A program made the translations under genes and the position numbers. From Trichothermofontia sichuanensis B231 (GTDB taxonomy: Bacteria; Cyanobacteriota; Cyanobacteriia; B231): DNA of 64,000 nt. Position 1 is the stretch's first letter; each line of letters opens with the position of its first letter. The stretch covers positions 3,429,741-3,493,740 of the forward strand of contig NZ_CP110848.1 in the NCBI RefSeq assembly GCF_026240635.1, read 5' to 3'. Shown here piece after piece: positions 26,338 through 33,826 of this stretch. The notes below the pieces were generated by a model. The model was not told where the DNA came from, searched no databases, and was given only the letters and a program-made list of their open reading frames with translations.

Positions 26338-26612
26338 TGGGTTATGCCTGCTGAAAATTCAAACCCGCCAGCAGCAGCGACAGCACTGTCACGGCTAATG
26401 CCTGATGCCTGCCCCTGTTGCTGTCCTTGTTGCCATTCTTCCTCGTCAGGGTCGCAGTAGACACGGGTTTCTTCCAGGATAGTTTCCGTCAGACCGAGCA
26501 TGGCTTCGATCTCCTCACGGCTGAGCGCAGCAAACTTGTAAACCACGATCGTGGTGACTATCTCTATTATCTTGTCTAGCCCTAAGGATCTCAGGTCAGG
26601 CTTGCTGGACAC
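26334..26612 (-). CDS. Short ORF resembling the C-terminal end of Rpn/DUF2887-type nucleases
   Basis: The 92-aa frame contains IIEIVTTIVVYKFAALSREE and IEAMLGLTETILEETRVY, close to the conserved C-terminal stretch of the PD-(D/E)XK recombination-promoting nuclease/putative transposase family (YKFPxLSREEIExMxGLS). The nuclease core that should precede it is absent, so this is probably a remnant, or a small gene built from one. A glutamine-rich tail (EEEWQQGQQQGQASG) and an unrelated end follow. The start is a GTG at 26612. Its TGA overlaps the recG GTG. The 419-bp gap upstream (26613-27031) shows no gene. Confidence 0.5.
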   Translation of the reverse strand: MSSKPDLRSLGLDKIIEIVTTIVVYKFAALSREEIEAMLGLTETILEETRVYCDPDEEEWQQGQQQGQASGISRDSAVAAAGGFEFSAGITQ

Positions 26613-27031
26613 GCTTAGTGCTTTCCCTAGGCGCGATCGCCCTCTGTGGCTCCGGCAAGATGATCAGTTTTCTGGCGCTTCTGAGAGTATGGGGGGCACT
26701 ACGCATTTCCCAATAAACTCAACATGATTCAGGGTGGGGCTGTATTTGGGCAATAGCTAACTATCAAGATTGCTCAAAAAACTTTTGCTAAAAAATTATG
26801 CAGAAATTATTTCGGGATTGATTGTAGATGAGAAGTATAGACTACTGGCAGAGTGGCGCTTAGAGAGGGTGACTGCTGATGCGAGAAGGCAAGAACGGTC
26901 GGACAAGCCCTTCGCCCACCCCCCGTTCATCGATTAACGTCCATTTCAAGTTATGGGCATCTACTTGCAACTTGGTAAGCTTTGCGCCATCCTGGATAGA
27001 CTCTGACGCTCTCACATCAAAGGAGAATGCT

Positions 27032-28030
27032 ATGGCACGGAAGAGCCGCAGTACAAGACCAGCCTCTGGTACCCCCGCCAGCAGTAAACCGAAAGTTAGT
27101 GGACGGCCCACCGCCGCAAGTGCCCGATCGGCAGCCGCAACCGGTCCTGCATCGTCAGCCGCTACTCCCCCGGTGAGCCAATCGGATAGCCCCGCCTCAG
27201 CCGTGCCCATCGTACCCGCTGCCGCGAGTCAGACCCAATCCCCCTCGGTTGCCAAGTCCGCTGCCTTAGCAACGAATACAGTAGACCGCTCTTCAGACCG
27301 CTCTTCACCTTCCCCCCACCCGGCACCAGCCACTGCTGCATCCCTAGACGTCCTACAAGCACAACTCGATCGCCAGAATGCTGAGCAGGCCGCCTTGCAG
27401 GCGCGCTGTGAAGCACTTCAGCAAACTCAGGAGACGCAAACAGCTACGATCGCCCAGTTGCAACAACAATTGGCAGAAAAAGTGCAGCAACTCCAGGAAC
27501 AAGAGCAGCAGATCCAGACCCTAACAACTGCCCAGGCTACACTTGAGCAACAGCTCGAACACCACGCCACGGAGTGGGCAACAGCCCAGGCACAGTGGCA
27601 GGAGAGGCTACAGGCTAAGGAAACCGCACTGGTGGCCGCAACAACAGCCCAGCAGGAGGCTCAGCAGGTTGTCCAGCAACTGCAACAACAGGTAACGGCC
27701 CAGGCTCAAGTCATCACTCAGTTGGAACAACAATTGGCGGCAGCGAAACAAGACGCGCAGGCTTGGCGATCGCAAAGTCAGCAAATGCAGGCACAACTGA
27801 CCCACCAGCAAGCGACGATTGCGGATCTAGAAACGCAAGTGACAGCCCTCCAAACGGTTCTAGATCAGCACCAGGCAGACTCTGCCCAGTGGGAAGTGGC
27901 ACAGCAAACTTTGACTGAGCAGATCGCCTGCCAGAGTCAGACGATCGCTGAACTGCAAGCACGTCTGCGCGACCTACAAAGGACTGCGACGATCGGGGAC
28001 TTCTATCTACACAAATGGCAACGCCGCTAA
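27032..28030 (+). CDS. Ala/Gln-rich coiled-coil protein (332 aa)
   Basis: The ATG at 27032 is preceded by AAAGGAGA and is preferred over an earlier open frame. The first 105 residues are a basic, Ser/Pro/Ala-rich disordered segment (KSRSTRPASGTPASSKPKVS). From about residue 110 to 315 the sequence is a long heptad-patterned coiled coil rich in Gln, Ala, Leu and Glu, with no aromatic residue for long stretches. It ends TIGDFYLHKWQRR. An exact 12-bp tandem duplication (27283-27306) lies in the disordered part. No family can be named. The gene sits 183 bp upstream of ccaA on the same strand. Confidence 0.75.
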   Translation: MARKSRSTRPASGTPASSKPKVSGRPTAASARSAAATGPASSAATPPVSQSDSPASAVPIVPAAASQTQSPSVAKSAALATNTVDRSSDRSSPSPHPAPATAASLDVLQAQLDRQNAEQAALQARCEALQQTQETQTATIAQLQQQLAEKVQQLQEQEQQIQTLTTAQATLEQQLEHHATEWATAQAQWQERLQAKETALVAATTAQQEAQQVVQQLQQQVTAQAQVITQLEQQLAAAKQDAQAWRSQSQQMQAQLTHQQATIADLETQVTALQTVLDQHQADSAQWEVAQQTLTEQIACQSQTIAELQARLRDLQRTATIGDFYLHKWQRR

Positions 28031-28213
28031 CAGCTTGCCCCTGACCTGCTCCCCTTCCCCTGGGTGACTTGGTGCAGAGTATCAATATCAATTGGCCACT
28101 CAAGGGGGTAGGATAAGAACTGGGTTCGGCAGAACTGCGGTCAACAGTCGCCATCTTCTCAGGCAGGGAAGGGTGAGCAGCAGAACCCTATTCGCCTACG
28201 GGAGGGGGTTAGT

Positions 28214-28960
28214 GTGGAAAAAGCGATTCCGGGGCTGAGAAGCTTCAAGGCAGGCTATTTTTGTAGCCATCAGGAGCTGTTTGAACAACTGGCTGATGGG
28301 CAAAAACCCAGAATTCTCTTTATTGCCTGTTCCGACTCGCGCGTTGACCCGAACCTGATTACCCAATCAGACTTGGGTGAGTTACTTGTCCTGCGCAATG
28401 CGGGAAATATCGTCCCGCCCTATGGGGCTGCCAATGGCGGCGAAGGGGCCGCGATCGAGTATGCCATTCATGCCCTGGGAATTGAACAGGTGGTCGTCTG
28501 TGGGCATACCCATTGCGGTGCCATGAAGGGACTCTTGAAATTGAACGAGATCGCGGACTCCATGCCACTCGTGCATGAGTGGCTCAAACATACTGAAGCA
28601 ACCCGCCGCCTATTACTGGAAAACTATCGCCAGCGCGATCATGAAGAACTGGTTGAGCTGGCGGTGGCCGAAAACGTCTTAACCCAATTGGAAAACCTGC
28701 GTACCTATCCGGTGGTGCGATCGCGGCTCCATCAGGGTAAATTAAAGCTCTACGGCTGGATTTATCAAATTGAGAAGGGTGAAGTGTTGTCCTATGATCC
28801 GGAGCAACAAGCCTTTGTCCCCATTCACACCAGCCTGCCAACGTGTGATCTGCCTCGACCAACCGTCACCGCAACCCCTACCCCCACTGCCCATGGCATG
28901 AGTTGGCTGTCACCAGAGCAGGCCGATCGTATCTATCGGGGGTCAGTGTCGGTGCGCTAA
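28214..28960 (+). CDS. ccaA: Carboxysomal beta-carbonic anhydrase CcaA
   Basis: Converts bicarbonate to CO2 for Rubisco inside the carboxysome. The 248-aa protein starts at a GTG (28214) after GGGAGGGGG. The zinc site of beta-CAs is complete: Cys with Asp and Arg in IACSDSRVDPNLITQS, and His plus second Cys in VVVCGHTHCGAMKGLL. RNAGNIVPPYGAANGGEGAA is the conserved active-site helix region. After the catalytic domain (GWIYQIEKGEVLSYDPE) comes a short linker and the terminal motif WLSPEQADRIYRGS, equivalent to the C-terminal end of Synechocystis CcaA that is needed for carboxysome targeting. The linker is shorter than in Synechocystis CcaA (274 aa). It is separate from the ccm operon, about 5.5 kb away. 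Confidence 0.93.
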   Translation: MEKAIPGLRSFKAGYFCSHQELFEQLADGQKPRILFIACSDSRVDPNLITQSDLGELLVLRNAGNIVPPYGAANGGEGAAIEYAIHALGIEQVVVCGHTHCGAMKGLLKLNEIADSMPLVHEWLKHTEATRRLLLENYRQRDHEELVELAVAENVLTQLENLRTYPVVRSRLHQGKLKLYGWIYQIEKGEVLSYDPEQQAFVPIHTSLPTCDLPRPTVTATPTPTAHGMSWLSPEQADRIYRGSVSVR

Positions 28961-28977
28961 CGTTGAAGTATCACGAA

Positions 28978-29205
28978 ATATAGCCTTTACCTAATTTACT
29001 CAGTACACAGTGAAGGCTTGGATCTCGATCCGACCGGCAGCCCGCATCCCCCAACCCCTTCTCCCCACTTAGGAGAAGGGGAGCCGGATATTCAAGTCCC
29101 TATCCCGCTCTGGGAGAGGGATTTAGGGTGAGGGCCTCACCCGCGGGGTGCACCTAGCCTACCCCGGTGACACTGTACTTTATGATTAAGGTAAAAACTG
29201 TATCA
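28978..29205 (+). repeat. Repeat family B, copy 2
   Basis: Nearly complete copy: it starts TATAGCCTTTACCTAATTTA and ends TGATTAAGGTAAAAACTGTATCA in outline, with CAGCCCGCATCCCCCAACCC, GGAGCCGGATATTCAAGTCC, a CTATCCCGCTCTGGGAGAG palindrome and GATTTAGGGTGAGGGCCTCA between. It lies in the short space between the convergent ccaA and HAF-repeat genes. Confidence 0.82.
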
Positions 29206-29210
29206 CCTTT

Positions 29211-29261
29211 AGATTAGACATCTAGATTAGACATCTAGATTAGACATCTAGATTAGACATC
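29211..29261. repeat. 13-bp tandem repeat, four copies, running into a stop codon
   Basis: AGATTAGACATCT is repeated four times (last copy one base short). The final copy contains the stop codon (TAA, reverse strand, 29253-29255) and the last codons of the HAF-repeat gene. Copies are exact, which suggests recent slippage. There are no spacers and no direct-repeat/spacer periodicity, so it is not a CRISPR array. Confidence 0.9.
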
Positions 29262-30077
29262 AGGTTGGGCTGGCGTCAGTAAAAAGGCCCGCTCCTCGCC
29301 GCTAGCGGTTTTTCCACGACCAACGATTTGACCCCAGTCATTAAGGGCAGTTGCCCGTTCCAACGTCCACCCTAATTTGGGATCAATGGCCAGGGTTAAG
29401 TCACGCATCCCTGCCCGTGTCCATAAAAAAGCGCGATCGCCGCTGCCGGTATGTAAGGTACCAATCACGTGGCCGTGATTATTAATATCTGTGGCGCTAC
29501 TGTCCAAACCAAGCGCCCCCAAGCTCCGCAGGCCATCCTGGGCATCCCAAAGAAACGCCCGCCAACCATCGCTCGTACAAAGGTTCCCCACAATCTGACC
29601 CCAGTTGTTGAGGCCGCCTGCAATACACCCGCGATCGCCGATCGGGATGAGTTGCAATCCCGTCTGTGCCTGCCACTCAAAGGTGTCGTGGTGTTGACCC
29701 CGGTGAATAAATCCCACTACTTGCTGAGCATCATTAATCCCCGTCGCTCGACTCCAGTTCGGCCCGATCGCCACCAATGCCTCAAGGGGGGTTCCAACCT
29801 GCCAGAAGAAGGCGGCATAGCCCTCTAGGGTTTCGGAATAGCCAACCACTTGCCCGCGATTATTGATGGCAGTTGCTCGACTCCAACCGCCTCCCAAGGT
29901 ACCCAGGTGCACCATGCCGGTCTGAGGCGACCAGTAAAAGGCTCGGTGACCAGCACTAGTGTTGGTAATCCCAACCATCTCACCCTCATTATTGAGGCCG
30001 TAGGCATAGCTATCCTGCCATTCTGGCCCAAGATCACCTAAATCCGTCAAAGTGTAGGTGACACCTGCAACCAACAT
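29253..30077 (-). CDS. HAF-repeat (beta-propeller-like) protein
   Basis: The ATG at 30077 (MLVAGVTYTLTDLG) follows GGGGGAAAGA and is chosen over an upstream TTG. The 274-aa product is made of about six repeats of 40-46 residues with the pattern AxxINxxGQVVGxxxxxxxxxAFxW (for example INNRGQVVGYSET, INDAQQVVGFIHRG, LNNWGQIVGNLCT, INNHGHVIGTLHT). The family is named after the frequent H/R-AF tripeptide (GHRAFYWS, GDRAFLWT). Repeats of this kind fold as beta-propellers and are often exported, yet no signal peptide is seen. Function unknown. The 3' end overlaps a 13-bp tandem repeat. Confidence 0.8.
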   Translation of the reverse strand: MLVAGVTYTLTDLGDLGPEWQDSYAYGLNNEGEMVGITNTSAGHRAFYWSPQTGMVHLGTLGGGWSRATAINNRGQVVGYSETLEGYAAFFWQVGTPLEALVAIGPNWSRATGINDAQQVVGFIHRGQHHDTFEWQAQTGLQLIPIGDRGCIAGGLNNWGQIVGNLCTSDGWRAFLWDAQDGLRSLGALGLDSSATDINNHGHVIGTLHTGSGDRAFLWTRAGMRDLTLAIDPKLGWTLERATALNDWGQIVGRGKTASGEERAFLLTPAQPDV

Positions 30078-30186
30078 TCTTTCCCCCAAATCCAGGGCTG
30101 GCTTGGGGTTGCCACTGCTCTGGATTGCTGGTGTTGTACTGAAATGACCAATCGCCACAGGCTGCCTCCCATCCAAAAGTGCAACC

Positions 30187-30220
30187 CTATCTCTGCGACT
30201 TTACTATCTCTGCGACTTTA
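30187..30220. repeat. 17-bp perfect tandem duplication
   Basis: CTATCTCTGCGACTTTA occurs twice with no gap, in the gap between the HAF-repeat gene and bioA. The rest of 30078-30458 shows no gene. Confidence 0.9.
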
Positions 30221-30458
30221 TATGATTGTCGCAAGTGTTCAAGTCGCAGGTACCAAAGCTACCACTGCCAATTTGGGCATCGAGAAGGTAGAGCACACCC
30301 ACTGCCGTTTAGGTGACTGCCGCTAAACACAGTATGGCTTTAGTATTGACGATCGGCTGACCTTAGGCAAGGGCTAGCTCCTGCTTTCATCGCCCTAGTG
30401 CAGCGCCGGATGACTAACCCATAATGACTAGCACATGATTAATTGTGATTTTGCAACC

Positions 30459-30560
30459 TATAGTTATTTCAGATTAGAAAGAGATGTCTAAGCCCCTCTC
30501 CCACAGGGGGAGAGGGGTTGGGGGTGAGGGGGCTGTTTCAGTCTCAATTGAAATGACTAT
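30459..30560 (+). repeat. Repeat family A, variant left end (copy 5)
   Basis: The left end TATAGTTATTTCAGATTAG differs from the main A family, but it is shared with the copy at 56444-56544, as is GAGATGTCTAAG. The right half is standard: CCCTCTCCCACAGGGGGAGA, TTGGGGGTGAGGGGGCTG and CAATTGAAATGACTAT. This defines a second A subfamily. Confidence 0.8.
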
Positions 30561-30562
30561 CA

Positions 30563-30662
30563 GGGCTGCTTGAAACATTCAAATTTTCGCAACCGTGTTC
30601 ACGCAATCATAAAGGGTTAAGGTAGGCGGCAGAGCCACCCACCCCAATTAATCGAGGTTCCC
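30563..30662 (+). repeat. Repeat family E, copy 1 (100 bp), abutting the bioA stop codon
   Basis: GGGCTGCTTGAAACATTC at the left and AATTAATCGAGGTTCCC at the right, with TTTTCGCAACCGTGTTCACG and AAAGGGTTAAGGTAGGCGGC between. It aligns over its whole length, without large gaps, with the copy at 56562-56661 (also 100 bp). The inverted ends here are more decayed than in that copy. The next base begins the bioA stop codon. Confidence 0.82.
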
Positions 30663-31949
30663 TTAATTGTGCAGCATTGTTTCAATTAATTGGATTATGC
30701 CCCTGTATACATGCGCGAGTTCGGCCTCTGTAATACAGTAGGGGGGCATCAGATACAGGACATTCCCTAGGGGACGTAACAATAACCCCTGCTCAAGGGC
30801 TGCTTGGCGGATACGAGGGGCGATCTGGTTAAAGTAACCAGGGGTGTCCGGGGTAATGAGATCTAGGGCTGCGATCGTCCCCATGACGCGCAACTTTTCA
30901 ACCTGGGGAAGTGACTGGAGGGCAGGAAAATGGCTGAGATGTTTGGCTTCTAGGCCCTCAAAAGCGGGTTTAAATTCCTCTAGGAGTTCTAAAGAAGCCA
31001 GCGCTGCGGCGCAACCGAGGGGATTGGCCGTATAGCTATGGCCATGATAGAGAGCCTTGTAAATATCGTCACTATAAAAGGCGTTGTAGATCATCTCGCT
31101 GCAAACGGTGACTGCCAGGGGTAAGAAGCCGCCTGTAATGCCTTTCGACAGGCAGATAATATCGGGAGCCACGCCCGCCCGATCGCTGGCAAAAACCGAT
31201 CCAGTCCGCCCAAAGCCAGTCATGACTTCGTCAAAAATGAGCAATACGTTAAACGCCTGGCTAATGTGACGCAGTTGTTGGATAAACTCAGGCCGACAGA
31301 GGCGCATTCCTCCAGCCCCTTGCACCAGCGGTTCAATGATAATGGCTGCATAGCGATCGGGGTTTTGGCTCAAACAATTTTCCAGTTGATTAATCACCAA
31401 AGATTCCCGTAGAGATACTTCCTGATCCTGGAGATGGGTTGCGGGGAAGGGTAGAAATTCAACCTCAAACAGGAGATCCGTAAAAGCCTGAGAAAAGGGC
31501 GATCGCGATCCCACGGACATGGCCCCGAAGGTATCGCCATGATAACTACCTTCAAAGGCAATAAAAGCCGAGCGTTTTTGACCCAGATTGATCCAGTATT
31601 GATATGCCATTTTTAGAGCAACTTCTACCGCAGTCGATCCGTCATCTGAGAAAAAAACTCGACTCAGATTACTCGGCAATAATGCGGTCAACCGCTCTGC
31701 TAATTGCTCAGCCGGTTCATGGGTAAACCCAGCAAAAATGACATGTTCTAGTTGTTGTGCTTGCTGAAAAATCGCTTGAGCAATTTTGGGATGAGCATGG
31801 CCATAGAGATTGACCCACCAACTGGAAATACAATCGATAATTCTTCGCCCATCTTCTAGTTCTAACCAGATCCCTTTAGCCGCTTTAACCTTCAAGGGTT
31901 CTAGGGCAGTTTTAGCTTGAGAGAAAGGATACCAAATATGGGGATCCAT
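30663..31949 (-). CDS. bioA: Adenosylmethionine-8-amino-7-oxononanoate aminotransferase BioA
   Basis: PLP-dependent class III aminotransferase that makes 7,8-diaminopelargonate in biotin synthesis, using S-adenosylmethionine as amino donor. The 428-aa protein opens HIWYPFSQAKTALEPLKV, then ISSWWVNLYGHAHPKIAQAI (the substrate-binding tryptophans), FFSDDGSTAVEVALKMAYQY (phosphate-binding loop), FEGSYHGDTFGAMSVG, LIFDEVMTGFGRTGSVFA with the PLP-ring aspartate, and DIICLSKGITGGFLPLAVTV with the Schiff-base lysine. GHSYTANPLGCAAALASL is also standard. It lies 6 bp downstream of bioD, forming a biotin operon. Element E1 abuts its stop. Confidence 0.96.
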   Translation of the reverse strand: MDPHIWYPFSQAKTALEPLKVKAAKGIWLELEDGRRIIDCISSWWVNLYGHAHPKIAQAIFQQAQQLEHVIFAGFTHEPAEQLAERLTALLPSNLSRVFFSDDGSTAVEVALKMAYQYWINLGQKRSAFIAFEGSYHGDTFGAMSVGSRSPFSQAFTDLLFEVEFLPFPATHLQDQEVSLRESLVINQLENCLSQNPDRYAAIIIEPLVQGAGGMRLCRPEFIQQLRHISQAFNVLLIFDEVMTGFGRTGSVFASDRAGVAPDIICLSKGITGGFLPLAVTVCSEMIYNAFYSDDIYKALYHGHSYTANPLGCAAALASLELLEEFKPAFEGLEAKHLSHFPALQSLPQVEKLRVMGTIAALDLITPDTPGYFNQIAPRIRQAALEQGLLLRPLGNVLYLMPPYCITEAELAHVYRGIIQLIETMLHN

Positions 31950-31955
31950 GAAATA

Positions 31956-32591
31956 CTAATGCCAATTGAGTTGGGAAAAGGCTTGCCGCAGGGTAGCAGG
32001 ATTAATGGTTGCTAATGGAGGAACTTGACCAATCATTTTGACGTTACCATAGTGAGCGATCGCGCGACAGTTCTCAATATTTTCTGGCCCATTGACTATA
32101 ATACCAAGAATGGGAATCTCAAACCGTCGCAATTGGGCGATCGACAACAGGGTATGGTTAATCGTCCCCAGGGTACTGCGGGCAACTAAGCAAACGGGTA
32201 GCCCCCAAGTTGCTATCAGATCAATGATGTAATGCCGATCGTTAATCGGGACCATCACCCCCCCGGCACCTTCAACGATTAACGGCCTGTGGGCTACCTG
32301 GCTGGGTAATTGCAGATCGGATAGGGCGATCGTGATACCATCGAGCGCGGCAGATAGGTGGGGAGAAAGCGGCTGGGTTAACCGAAAGCGCTCCGGTAGA
32401 AAGTGCTCATCAGCTAGTTGAGTCACTTGCTTGACATAATCGGTATCCGTAATACCCTCTAACCCCGATTGAATTGGTTTCCAGTAGGTGCCCCCGGTCC
32501 CAGCCAGTAGCATCGCCGAGATGACTGTTTTACCAACGTTGGTATCTGTACCTGTTACAAAAAAGCGATCGGGCCAGTCATAACTATTCAT
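31956..32591 (-). CDS. bioD: Dethiobiotin synthetase BioD
   Basis: ATP-dependent enzyme that closes the ureido ring of dethiobiotin from diaminopelargonate and CO2, the step after BioA. The P-loop FFVTGTDTNVGKTVISAML is at the N-terminus; TYWKPIQSGLEGITDTDYV provides the substrate-binding lysine; ILGIIVNGPEN and the IVEGAGGVMVPIND motif are also present. Three in-frame ATGs (32624, 32606 and 32591) precede the fold and lie in a small duplication containing CTATGAATAG; I use the one nearest the P-loop. About 211 aa. Overall length is normal. First gene of the bioD-bioA pair. Confidence 0.93.
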   Translation of the reverse strand: MNSYDWPDRFFVTGTDTNVGKTVISAMLLAGTGGTYWKPIQSGLEGITDTDYVKQVTQLADEHFLPERFRLTQPLSPHLSAALDGITIALSDLQLPSQVAHRPLIVEGAGGVMVPINDRHYIIDLIATWGLPVCLVARSTLGTINHTLLSIAQLRRFEIPILGIIVNGPENIENCRAIAHYGNVKMIGQVPPLATINPATLRQAFSQLNWH

Positions 32592-32679
32592 AGATCCACT
32601 ATTCATAGATTTGATCCCATTCATTCGTTTTTAGCATAACTTTTTAGCATAATTTGTATACTTAAGTGAAAGGAGGTGT

Positions 32680-32753
32680 CTTACAGCCTTTACCGAATTG
32701 ACTCAGTACACCGTTAAGGTTTAGACCTTGATCCGAACGGCAGCCCGCATCCT
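32680..32753 (+). repeat. Repeat family B, left-end fragment
   Basis: TTACAGCCTTTACCGAATTG, ACTCAGTACACCGTTAAGG and ATCCGAACGGCAGCCCGCAT match the left end of repeat B; the right part is missing. An ORF of 63 codons on the reverse strand is only a read-through of this fragment and its flank. Confidence 0.7.
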
Positions 32754-32972
32754 TAACAAACGATGGGTAGTATGAGTAGGCGCTGTCACCACAGAGAAGC
32801 TCATCGTCTTCTACTTCCTGCCTGAGTTTTGCCAGGTCTTTGATTAAATACATCCTATGGGAATTTTAACAGCCAAGGTATGCTTTTGTTCATTGAGGAC
32901 ATACTGTTTGGAGATTTCGAGCATTACTAAGCCTTAAGGTCTTATCTAAATAAGCTAAGGTGTGCTGATGGT

Positions 32973-33559
32973 ATGATAAAGGAATTTTGGCCAAAGAAAA
33001 GATCGATTTTAATTGATGGAACCGAGATTAACCTAGCTTTAACGCATTTATGTGCCCGCGCACCAAAAGGTAAACGAGCGCCTGGTAAGCATCCCCAGAA
33101 ACGGGGTAAGAATGTTTCGGTTATTGGTGTGATTGGTCTCCAGGTAATGATTGCGTATGTGGCCGTGATGAGGAGTCTTGGTAAACTGAAATTTGAAGCG
33201 TTCATTGCCTGTGAATTAGTCCCAAAACTATGGGCAGGTGCTGATGTGATTATGGACAATGCAGCGATTCATTGCTGGCAGACGCGCTTGAGACAGCTTT
33301 TAAGCAAGTTTCTCAAACCCATATTGAGCACTGGTATACTAATTGCTGTTACTGTACATCAAAGACTAGGAAATTCTATATTGTACCCGCTGTTTTAGCA
33401 CTATTTATAATTCTGAAATCCTTGCATTCAAAGTATCCAATTTATCTGGAACTATCTCCTATCGATTTCTTCTCGATTGAAGAATTCAGAACTGTAATTC
33501 CGTTATTAAAATACCAGAACTTCTCAGGCTCGGATCGTAGAGTATCTATTAATGTTTGA
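32973..33559 (+). pseudogene. Decayed IS630-family transposase
   Basis: The first frame (32973-33398) has the DDE-core features of IS630/Tc1-type transposases: ILIDGTEINLALTHL with the first aspartate, ARAPKGKRAPGKHPQKRGKN, and LVPKLWAGADVIMDNAAIH with the second aspartate. The expected third motif (SPYSPDFNPIExxWS) is not in this frame. A shifted frame (33272-33559) contains YLELSPIDFFSIEEF, a likely decayed version of it. The N-terminal helix-turn-helix domain is also absent. So the gene is truncated at 5' and frameshifted. It may be the last trace of an element able to move TA-flanked repeats such as family A, but no direct link is visible. Confidence 0.8.
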
Positions 33560-33588
33560 TTTATATCTGCCTCTCCTAAAAACATTCT

Positions 33589-33628
33589 AATATTTGGATC
33601 AAATAGATAATATTTGGATCAAATAGAT
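33589..33628. repeat. 20-bp perfect tandem duplication
   Basis: AATATTTGGATCAAATAGAT occurs twice without a gap, between the transposase remnant and acnA. The remaining AT-rich segment to 33826 has no gene. A reverse-strand reading through 33640-33800 contains [10 protein letters not shown], faintly transposase-like, but no intact domain. Confidence 0.9.
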
Positions 33629-33826
33629 GTGGATAGTAGATATTCCATAATTCTGCTATATCTAGAGCTGCTACGCGACCATAAATGCTTGATATGGCTC
33701 TCGACATTGGCCCCATTCAAATTCCGATCGCTATCTAGCCTACAGCAGTGGTCTCTGACAATCCGGTTGGATATACGATGTAAGATTGCACCGTTGCCTA
33801 ATCGTGTATTGATAGAGACCACCATC

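Noticed and set aside
29211-29261. Possible small CRISPR array
   Set aside because: The 13-bp units are directly adjacent with no spacers, and no cas gene is present.
32662-32853. 63-codon reverse-strand ORF
   Set aside because: Its second half is simply a translated fragment of repeat B (NLNGVLSQ is also readable in repeat B at 3540); no independent coding evidence.
32973-33559. Intact IS630 insertion sequence
   Set aside because: The N-terminal domain is missing, the third catalytic motif is in another frame and decayed, and no terminal inverted repeats or target duplication could be placed around it.
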